Of a stretch of 5,268 bases of DNA, positions 1 through 4,629 are shown piece by piece. Position numbers and translations under genes: made by a program. The first letter of the stretch is position 1. Each line of letters opens with the position of its first letter. This stretch comes from Acidobacteriaceae bacterium (GTDB lineage: Bacteria; Acidobacteriota; Terriglobia; Terriglobales; SbA1), in NCBI GenBank assembly GCA_003156615.1, contig PMHI01000546.1:1-5268 (forward strand). The letters are read 5' to 3'. The notes beneath the pieces are model-generated. The model saw only the letters and a list, made by a program, of their open reading frames with translations. It was not told the DNA's origin and searched no databases.

Positions 1-152
1 AGCACGGACGCCTTGCCCGATCCGCTCATCCCCGTGACGATGACCAGTTCCGGAGCATGCGGTGCGTCATGCACGATGGCCTGCGGCGCTTTCTTCCGTG
101 GGCGCGCCGGTTTCAAGCGCTTGTGGGACCCGGACGATTTCCGAAGGGGCAT
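1..152 (-). CDS. rapZ: RapZ-like nucleotide-binding protein, N-terminal part (runs off the left edge)
   Basis: Read on the minus strand from ATG at 152-150, the frame is open to the window edge for 50 codons. Residues 1-34 are a basic, probably disordered extension rich in Lys, Arg and Pro. Then comes a hydrophobic strand and a P-loop, ELVIVTGMSGSGKASVL, at about residues 35-51, with Walker A lysine K47. Established knowledge: RapZ (YvcJ/YhbJ) proteins are about 285-300 aa, begin with such a G-x-SGSGK loop, bind nucleotides, and in E. coli act as an RNase E adapter controlling the GlmZ small RNA and GlcN6P synthesis; outside enterobacteria the role is less clear. The residue after the lysine is Ala followed by Ser, not the usual Ser/Thr. 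No strong Shine-Dalgarno precedes the ATG, and a TTG at 191-189 is an alternative start. It diverges from the iron gene at 243. Another P-loop kinase cannot be excluded from 50 residues. Confidence 0.68.
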   Translation of the reverse strand, partial: MPLRKSSGSHKRLKPARPRKKAPQAIVHDAPHAPELVIVTGMSGSGKASV

Positions 153-159
153 GAAATGG

Positions 160-191
160 ATAGTAGCACCGAAGACGGGTCGTCTTCTCAA
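160..191 (-). promoter_or_regulatory. Possible long-spacer promoter for the rapZ-like gene
   Basis: On the minus strand TTGAGA (191-186, 5 of 6 to TTGACA) is followed after 20 nt by TACTAT (165-160, 4 of 6 to TATAAT), with the ATG only 7 nt further on. The spacer is longer than the 16-18 nt norm and holds the 171-187 dyad. Inference only. Confidence 0.2.
171..187. promoter_or_regulatory. Perfect 7-3-7 dyad in the rapZ/mbfA divergent region
   Basis: GAAGACG (171-177), spacer GGT, CGTCTTC (181-187): the arms are exact reverse complements. It sits in the 90-nt region between two divergent starts. On the minus strand it lies between a TTGAGA (191-186) and a TACTAT (165-160), which are 20 nt apart. 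This could be an operator or an RNA hairpin in a leader. No regulator family is recognised, and it does not resemble a Fur box. Confidence 0.35.
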
Positions 192-204
192 CCCTGTTTG
201 CGAT

Positions 205-234
205 TTGTCTAAGCCCGGCTCGGACAGGTAAGCT
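205..234 (+). promoter_or_regulatory. Possible promoter for the mbfA-like gene
   Basis: TTGTCT (205-210) and TAAGCT (229-234) are 18 nt apart. The -10 match is weak (T, A and the final T). Transcription would begin close to the ATG at 243, leaving almost no leader. The only Shine-Dalgarno-like bases are AGGT at 235-238, four nt before the ATG. Confidence 0.2.
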
Positions 235-242
235 AGGTCGCC

Positions 243-1199
243 ATGAAGAAGTTTCAGGAACTCAGCGAACGCGAGGTGTTGGCTCTGGCCATTTCTCTGG
301 AAGAAGAAGACGAGCGTGTCTACTCCGATTTTGCCGAAGGGTTGCGGCAGGACTATCCAGCATCTGCGGCGATGTTCGAAGCGATGCGCGAAGAAGAATC
401 CGGGCACCGCAGACGGCTGATTGAGACGTACCGCCAGAAGTTTGGCGAGCACATTCCTTTGATCCGCCGCCAGGACGTGCGCGGATTCGTGGAGCGTCCG
501 GCGCTTTGGCTGATTCGTCCGCTGCGCATCGACGCGGTTCGCAAGGAAGCCTCCACCATGGAAGTGGAGACGCGGCGGTTTTACGAAAAGGCTGCGGCTC
601 GCACTCAGGACGCCAGCATCCGTCAGTTGCTCGACGATCTCATCAATGAAGAGCGTGAGCACGAAGAACGCGCTCAGGAACTGGACAAGGAAAAACTTCC
701 AGCGAACGTGAAGGCCGACGAAGAGCGGGCGCAGCGCCGGCTCTTCGTCCTGCAGATTGTGCAGCCCGGGCTGACTGGCCTAATGGATGGTTCGGTGTCA
801 ACCCTGGCGCCGGTCTTCGCCGCAGCGTTTGCCACCACCAACAGCTGGGATGCTTTCCGCGTAGGTTTGGCGGCCTCGGCCGGTGCGGGCATCAGCATGG
901 GATTTGCCGAGGCGCTTTCCGATGACGGAAGCCTGACCGGGCGCGGGCATCCCTGGGTGCGTGGGCTGATCTGCGGGGCGATGACTGCGCTCGGAGGCAT
1001 CGGCCACACGCTGCCGTTTCTGCTGCGCGACTTCCGCGCGGCACTGTGGGCTGCGGGAGCTGTCGTAATCGCCGAGTTAGGTGTGATCACCTGGGTCCGT
1101 CACCGTTATATGGATAGCCCGTGGGTTGCGGCTGCGCTGCAGATCGGATTGGGCGGAGTGCTGGTGTTCATCACCGGCGTGCTGATCGGGAGTTCGTGA
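243..1199 (+). CDS. mbfA: MbfA-like membrane-bound ferritin: rubrerythrin-type domain fused to VIT1/CCC1 transporter
   Basis: Predicted inner-membrane iron (or manganese) exporter of 318 aa, close to the usual length of about 320-330 aa. Residues 10-150 form a four-helix ferritin-like domain with carboxylate/His ligand motifs: an acidic cluster at E20-E24, EEESGH (50-55), E107/E109 with the MEVETRRFY segment, and EEREH (136-140). These supply two ExxH pairs and the bridging Glu residues expected of a di-iron site. Residues 168-318 are the VIT1/CCC1 part, starting [20 protein letters not shown], then [15 protein letters not shown], with about five membrane spans (177-197, 204-224, 239-258, 266-286, 295-315). 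In Bradyrhizobium and Agrobacterium, MbfA exports iron and protects against iron and peroxide stress, under Irr control. No Irr or Fur site is visible here. It stands alone, divergent from the rapZ-like gene. The start is fixed by the conserved N-terminus; the ribosome site is weak. Confidence 0.92.
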   Translation: MKKFQELSEREVLALAISLEEEDERVYSDFAEGLRQDYPASAAMFEAMREEESGHRRRLIETYRQKFGEHIPLIRRQDVRGFVERPALWLIRPLRIDAVRKEASTMEVETRRFYEKAAARTQDASIRQLLDDLINEEREHEERAQELDKEKLPANVKADEERAQRRLFVLQIVQPGLTGLMDGSVSTLAPVFAAAFATTNSWDAFRVGLAASAGAGISMGFAEALSDDGSLTGRGHPWVRGLICGAMTALGGIGHTLPFLLRDFRAALWAAGAVVIAELGVITWVRHRYMDSPWVAAALQIGLGGVLVFITGVLIGSS

Positions 1200-1207
1200 A
1201 GCAGCTC

Positions 1208-1221
1208 TCAGTTCCCAGTTC
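1208..1221. repeat. Short tandem repeat YCAGTTC x2
   Basis: TCAGTTC is followed directly by CCAGTTC and then the partial unit TCA, just after the mbfA stop. From memory, CAGTTC-type tandem tracts are common between genes in Acidobacteriota; two units alone could also be chance. Confidence 0.3.
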
Positions 1222-1404
1222 TCAACCCTCTGCTCTCGCTCGCTATCAGCATGATTGGGCTCGACTGCTCCTCAGTTTAGGAAAGCGGATGTTCTCAAGG
1301 TGAAGCCACCGGAGAAGGAAGCAAAGCGAAAACCTAAACATCAGAAATTAAAATAGCCCGGAGTTTCGCCTCGTGAAGACAATCTTTCACTTCTGGTTTC
1401 CTTT

Positions 1405-1554
1405 GTGGTTTCAGTGCTAGCCTTCTCGGGTACTTTTCTGATCGTGGTGTCGGTGCAGGTAGCTCTACACGGAGATGAGGCTTTCGAGCATGACGCCGGA
1501 GCTGATTTTGCGCTCTCGATGCTCTCCTTCTTGTTTGCCGTGCTGTCGCCCTAG
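1405..1554 (+). CDS. Possible small hydrophobic protein, 49 aa, unrecognised
   Basis: A GTG-initiated frame stops at TAG 1552-1554; the frame is open back to a stop at 1354-1356. Its product would have a hydrophobic segment (about residues 1-23, VVSVLAFSGTFLIVVSVQVA), an acidic loop (DEAFEHDAGAD) and a second, shorter hydrophobic segment ending LSFLFAVLSP, so a two-helix membrane hairpin is conceivable. Third-position GC is about 63 percent (31 of 49 codons), only mildly coding-like. There is no Shine-Dalgarno before the GTG and no better start is seen. No family is recognised. It may be chance or a gene remnant. Confidence 0.15.
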   Translation: MVSVLAFSGTFLIVVSVQVALHGDEAFEHDAGADFALSMLSFLFAVLSP

Positions 1555-1598
1555 CCTGCTTTGCCCTAACTTTTCATCGCCTTCGATTCAAACGCTGG

Positions 1599-1626
1599 TT
1601 GCCTTCGGGTTTGTCAAAGGCATAAT
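1599..1626 (+). promoter_or_regulatory. Possible promoter ahead of the 43-aa ORF
   Basis: TTGCCT (1599-1604, 4 of 6 to TTGACA), 16 nt, CATAAT (1621-1626, 5 of 6 to TATAAT). Start of transcription would fall near 1633, giving a leader of about 48 nt that includes the GAGG ribosome site at 1669-1672. Confidence 0.25.
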
Positions 1627-1680
1627 TACGCAAAATCCAGAGAACAAAGGACTTGCGGCCGCGCCGCTGAGGCCTCGGCT

Positions 1681-1812
1681 ATGATCGCGCAACTGATGTG
1701 TGGGGGCAAGGTTCGATGTCCCAAATGGCAGAAGTTGCGAGTCGCCCGTGACTCGGGACAACTTGAAACGCGCACCCGGTATACGGAACACCTCTTCGAC
1801 AAGAACCAGTGA
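1681..1812 (+). CDS. Small ORF, 43 aa, unrecognised; Cys pair and basic middle
   Basis: ATG 1681-1683 to TGA 1810-1812. A good ribosome site, GAGG at 1669-1672, lies 8 nt before the ATG, and a possible promoter lies about 55 nt upstream. The product begins MIAQLMCGGKVRCPKWQKLR, continues through an RVARDSGQLETRTRY stretch and ends HLFDKNQ. Cys7 and Cys13 lie in a setting like a zinc-ribbon knuckle (CPKC), but the second Cys of that knuckle is Trp. Third-position GC is about 67 percent (29 of 43 codons). The frame is open back to 1570 without an earlier ATG. An internal ATG at 1696 gives a 38-aa alternative. I do not recognise a family and assign no function. It precedes the kinase on the same strand but is separated from it by the kinase's own promoter. 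Confidence 0.35.
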   Translation: MIAQLMCGGKVRCPKWQKLRVARDSGQLETRTRYTEHLFDKNQ

Positions 1813-1829
1813 CTAGGCGGAAAAGGACC

Positions 1830-1860
1830 GATCCGCGGTGAGATGAGCGACAGTCGGATC
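1830..1860. repeat. Inverted repeat GATCCG / CGGATC
   Basis: GATCCG (1830-1835) and CGGATC (1855-1860) are perfect complements with a 19-nt loop, shortly after the 43-aa ORF and before the kinase promoter. There is no T-run, so it is not a classical terminator. It could be a weak hairpin or an operator. Confidence 0.2.
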
Positions 1861-1905
1861 ATCCACTGGTCTCCACAGGTCTGTGTCCGAGCAACCGGAT
1901 GCACT

Positions 1906-1933
1906 TTGTCAGTCCTCCTGGAAGGCCTATAAT
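1906..1933 (+). promoter_or_regulatory. Sigma70-like promoter of the kinase gene
   Basis: TTGTCA (1906-1911, 5 of 6 to TTGACA), spacer 16 nt, perfect TATAAT (1928-1933). The predicted transcription start is about 1940-1942, only 3-5 nt before the ATG at 1945. The message would be leaderless or nearly so, which fits the absence of a Shine-Dalgarno at normal distance (GGAAGG lies about 19 nt away). Confidence 0.6.
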
Positions 1934-2038
1934 CCGCTGCATCGATGGCCTTGGCGAATGGCACAAAACTGGGTCCCTATGAGATCGTTGCGCCCTTGGG
2001 CGCTGGTGGAATGGGGGAAGTTTATCGTGCCCGAGACA

Positions 2039-3145
2039 TTGCGCCTGGACCGCACCGTCGCTATCAAGTTTCTTCCTTCGCATTTTGCCGACGATGCGAC
2101 ACGCCGCCAGCGCTTCGAGCGCGAGGCCAAAGTTGTTTCCAGCCTGAATCATCCGAACATCTGCACGCTGCACGACATCGGCCACCAGGACGGAGTTGAT
2201 TTCATTGTCATGGAATACCTGGACGGCGAGTCGCTGGCCGAGCGACTGGAAAAGGGACCTCTCGAAGCGGTCCAGGTACTGCAATATGGGACGCAGATTG
2301 CCAGCGCGCTCGACAAGGCGCACCGCAACGGCGTGACCCATCGCGACTTGAAACCCGGCAACATCATTCTTACGAAATCCGGCGCCAAGCTGCTCGACTT
2401 CGGGCTGGCGAAAGCAGAACCCGCGCAGTCTCTGGCGCAGACGCTGACGGATGCGACTCCGCACTCCGTCCCGATGACCAAGCTGGGCACGATTATCGGC
2501 ACCGTTCCATACATGTCTCCCGAGCAGCTGGAGGGGAAAAAAGTGGATGCGCGCAGCGATATTTTCTCGCTCGGCGCCGTCCTCTACGAGATGGTGACCG
2601 GGAACCGCGCCTTCCAGGGCAACAGCGAGTTCAGCGTGGCTTCTGACATCTTGCACAAAGACCCGGCACCGATAAGTACGCTCCAGCCGCTCACGCCGCC
2701 CGCCCTTGAGCGGACCATCCGGGTCTGTCTGGCGAAGGATCCCGACGAACGATGGCAGTCGGCCAGCGATCTGTGGAACGAACTGCGATGGATCTCCGAA
2801 GGCGGTTCCCAGTCCGGCTCGATGTCCGCCCTGCACCCCGGCTCTCAGCCCGGAGTCAGGATTTTACCCACGTTGCGGCGTGCCGGTCGCACGAAAACGG
2901 CATGGATCGTGGCGGGGCTTTTCGCCATCATCGTGGCGGCCATGATCATCATTGCATTCCTTTCCCGGGGCTCCCCCAAACCGCTGGCGTTCCACCAATT
3001 GAACTTCCGGCGCGAGGCGATTTTTCAGGCCGCCTTCGCGGGCGACTCGATCGTCTACAGCGCGGCCACCTCCCCAACACCCCGCAGGTTTTCGCCGTGC
3101 GCCCCGATTATCCCGAGCCGCAGCCCATCGGCCCGCGCGGCATGA
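2039..3145 (+). CDS. Kinase fragment: N-lobe from VAIK, C-lobe and membrane helix
   Basis: This is the middle piece of the broken kinase gene, in the frame offset from the true start. It carries the catalytic Lys in VAIKFL, helix C Glu (FEREA), HRDLKPGN, DFGLAK, the SPE activation-segment end, the C-lobe Arg region (CLAKDPDERW) and the helix AWIVAGLFAIIVAAMIIIAF. It ends, after about 24 out-of-frame residues, at TGA 3143-3145. The same frame is open back to an ATG at 1883, but the residues encoded from 1883 to 2038 run through the promoter and the Gly-loop in the wrong frame and resemble no kinase N-terminus. If translated alone it would lack the Gly-loop and so probably be inactive. A gene caller may report it as a 420-aa kinase starting at 1883. 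Confidence 0.7.
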   Translation: MRLDRTVAIKFLPSHFADDATRRQRFEREAKVVSSLNHPNICTLHDIGHQDGVDFIVMEYLDGESLAERLEKGPLEAVQVLQYGTQIASALDKAHRNGVTHRDLKPGNIILTKSGAKLLDFGLAKAEPAQSLAQTLTDATPHSVPMTKLGTIIGTVPYMSPEQLEGKKVDARSDIFSLGAVLYEMVTGNRAFQGNSEFSVASDILHKDPAPISTLQPLTPPALERTIRVCLAKDPDERWQSASDLWNELRWISEGGSQSGSMSALHPGSQPGVRILPTLRRAGRTKTAWIVAGLFAIIVAAMIIIAFLSRGSPKPLAFHQLNFRREAIFQAAFAGDSIVYSAATSPTPRRFSPCAPIIPSRSPSARAA

Positions 3146-4536
3146 CCCTACTCGCCGTCTCCTCCAAGGGCGAACTCGCGGTTCTTCTGGATGCTCACTA
3201 TGTGTGGTATCGGCTGTTTACTGGAACGTTAGCACGCATGACTCTGAGTGGCGGTGTGCCGCGCGAGATCCAAGAGGGCGTTCGGCAGGCGGATTGGTCG
3301 CCTGACGGGTCGCAACTCGCCATCATCCGCGAGGTGGGCGGCAAGGATCGCCTCGAATATCCTATCGGTCACGTGCTACGTGAGGTCAGCGGCTCGCTGA
3401 GCGATGTGCGCTTCTCTCCAAACGGCGATCGCATCGCCTTCTTCGAACATCCCCGCAAGCTCGACGACTCAGTCAATACCGTGGATCTCTCCGGAAACGA
3501 CACTGTACTTTCCAGCGGCTATTGGAGCCTGCGCGGACTTTCCTGGGCACCAGAGGGAAAAGAGATTCTTTTTTCCGCGAGCCAGAGTGGGGGCAGCTAT
3601 ACGGTTTATGGCGTGACTATGGCCGGTAAGAGACGAACTGCCTACCAGCCGCCCGGTGGATTCGTCATGCAGGACGTGGCCCCCGACGGACGTTGGCTGG
3701 CAACGCGGTTGGATTTCCGCTACGCGGCCATGGTTCACACCCCGAGCATGGATGGAGATCGCGACCTTTCGTGGCTCAATACCTCGCATGCACGGGCGCT
3801 GTCCGAGGACGCTCAGACGCTCTTATTCTCTGAGACGGCGCTTGGAACCAATTACACCGTCTGCCTGCGCAAAACCGATGGTTCACCGGTGCTGCGCCTC
3901 GGCGAAGGATGGGCCGCAGACCTGTCGGCCGATGGCAAGTGGGTCCTTGCCCTGTTGCAATCGGTGCCGCCTAAACTCCTTATCTACCCGACCGGCGCCA
4001 GCGAGACGCGGCAACTCGAACGGGGCAATCTCGAGCACTACGCGACCGCCCAATGGTTTCACGACGGCACGAGAGTGCTGATCTCGGGCAATGAAGCCGG
4101 GAAGAGCACGCGCTTCTACGTACAGGAACTCGGCGGAACACCGACGCCCGTGACTCCGGAAGGCACCAGCGATGGTTTGCTCTCTGCCGACGGGAAGCTC
4201 ATTCTGGCGCGCGGGATGGACGGAAATTACTTCATATATCCGATAGCCGGGGGAGACCCACGGCCCGTTCCCGGGCTCCTCTCGGCCGACATCCTCGCCC
4301 GCTGGACTGCAGATGGACAGTCGGTGCTGGTATATCGCCGCGCCGAACTGCCCTGCCGCCTCGAGTACGCTGACATTACAACTGGCCATCGCACGCTCTT
4401 CAAAGAGTTCGCCCCGGCGGACCGTACCGGACTGCTTTCCCTAAGAGAAATCTTCGTCACCGACGACCTGCGCTCGTACGCGTACACCGCCTATTATCAG
4501 GGATCTAGCCTGTTCGTCTCCGACAGCAAGGAATGA
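3073..4536 (+). CDS. Propeller fragment of the kinase (PD40/TolB-like sensor domain)
   Basis: The third piece of the kinase gene, in the same frame as the true start at 1945. Kinase-family similarity begins at NTPQVFAVRPDYPEP (3076 on) and runs to the end. The frame is open from an ATG at 2752, but upstream of 3073 it encodes the kinase tail in the wrong frame. An ATG at 3142-3144 overlaps the stop of the kinase fragment as ATGA, giving a possible 464-aa product beginning MTLLAVSSKGELAVLLD. About nine PD40-type repeats follow, of the kind that make a six- to eight-bladed propeller, ending FVSDSKE. No signal peptide is present, so alone it would stay cytoplasmic, unlike its predicted outside location when attached to the membrane helix. 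Confidence 0.7.
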   Translation, partial: PNTPQVFAVRPDYPEPQPIGPRGMTLLAVSSKGELAVLLDAHYVWYRLFTGTLARMTLSGGVPREIQEGVRQADWSPDGSQLAIIREVGGKDRLEYPIGHVLREVSGSLSDVRFSPNGDRIAFFEHPRKLDDSVNTVDLSGNDTVLSSGYWSLRGLSWAPEGKEILFSASQSGGSYTVYGVTMAGKRRTAYQPPGGFVMQDVAPDGRWLATRLDFRYAAMVHTPSMDGDRDLSWLNTSHARALSEDAQTLLFSETALGTNYTVCLRKTDGSPVLRLGEGWAADLSADGKWVLALLQSVPPKLLIYPTGASETRQLERGNLEHYATAQWFHDGTRVLISGNEAGKSTRFYVQELGGTPTPVTPEGTSDGLLSADGKLILARGMDGNYFIYPIAGGDPRPVPGLLSADILARWTADGQSVLVYRRAELPCRLEYADITTGHRTLFKEFAPADRTGLLSLREIFVTDDLRSYAYTAYYQGSSLFVSDSKE

Positions 4537-4559
4537 AATAAACAGACGTGGCAATCCTC

Positions 4560-4607
4560 GGCCGTGTGCCCGGCTGGCGATGCTCTGCCTGGGATCGCAG
4601 CTCCCGG
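4560..4607. repeat. Two small hairpins in the convergent spacer
   Basis: GCCG/CGGC (4561-4564 with 4571-4574) and CTGGGA/TCCCGG (4589-4594 with 4602-4607, one G-T pair) can each fold. Neither is followed by a T-run on either strand, so they are weak candidates for transcript ends between the kinase and the YncE-like gene. Confidence 0.2.
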
Positions 4608-4619
4608 ATGGTCGACCAT
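4608..4619. repeat. 12-bp perfect palindrome ATGGTCGACCAT
   Basis: Self-complementary 12-mer 11 nt beyond the end of the minus-strand propeller gene, inside the convergent spacer. It could be a protein site or chance. No hairpin loop is possible without opening the centre. Confidence 0.25.
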
Positions 4620-4629
4620 GCGCAACGAA

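Larger units (their letters stand above)
1200..1680. other. Gene-poor stretch after the mbfA-like gene
   Basis: Nothing here is recognised by family. The stretch opens with a short tandem repeat (1208-1221), contains an imperfect hairpin (TTCTC..GGTG..CACC..GAGAA, 1292-1316) with no T-run, then an AT-rich patch (about 1325-1355). A hydrophobic small frame (1405-1554) and a possible promoter (1599-1626) follow. No rho-independent terminator is visible behind the mbfA-like gene. Confidence 0.5.
1945..4536 (+). pseudogene. Hanks-type Ser/Thr protein kinase with C-terminal PD40 beta-propeller, broken by two frameshifts
   Basis: Repaired, this is an 863-aa membrane sensor kinase. Residues 1-31 are read from ATG 1945 and hold the Gly-loop (LGAGGMGEVY, 18-27). 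One surplus base near 2038 then shifts the frame; without it, RARD-LRLDRTVAIK continues with catalytic K41. Next come E60, HRDLKPGN (132-139), DFG (151-153), GTVPYMSPE (185-193) and SDIFSLG (204-210). One membrane helix lies at about 319-339, placing the rest outside the cytoplasm. One base is missing near 3072 (about residue 376), after which the propeller is open to TGA 4534-4536, with about nine PD40/TolB-like repeats (WSPDGSQLAI, FSPNGDRIAF, LSADGKWVLA, WTADGQSVLV and others). The frame from 1945 actually stops at 2197-2199. All catalytic motifs and the rest of the reading frame are intact, so the lesions are recent or are sequence errors. Such kinases form large paralogous families in Acidobacteriota; the substrate is unknown. 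Confidence 0.85.

Noticed and set aside
13..231. 72-codon plus-strand frame at the left edge
   Set aside because: Antisense to the RapZ P-loop sequence; no recognisable features.
674..1090. 138-codon minus-strand frame inside the mbfA-like gene
   Set aside because: Shadow of a well-supported membrane-protein gene; Ser/Pro/Arg-rich with no family resemblance.
1292..1316. Imperfect hairpin as terminator of the mbfA-like gene
   Set aside because: Internal mismatches, no T-run, and nearly 100 nt beyond the stop.
1475..1684. 69-codon plus-strand frame with ATG start
   Set aside because: Low-complexity Ser/Pro/Cys/Leu product, no ribosome site, overlaps better-supported small frames.
1698..1722. 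GGTTCGA motif resembling a tRNA T-loop
   Set aside because: The flanking five bases do not pair and no acceptor or anticodon arms are found; not a tRNA.
1626..1964. 112-codon minus-strand frame in the gap
   Set aside because: No domain, starts within the kinase 5' end and covers its promoter; composition typical of a chance frame.
1883..2038. N-terminal 52 codons of the 1883-3145 frame as the real kinase start
   Set aside because: They overlap the promoter and read the Gly-loop region out of frame; the true N-terminus with LGAGGMGEVY begins at ATG 1945.
1859..2836. 325-codon open frame on the minus strand opposite the kinase
   Set aside because: It lies antisense to clear kinase motifs; its Gln/Arg/His-rich product shows no domain and arises from GC-rich codon structure on the other strand.
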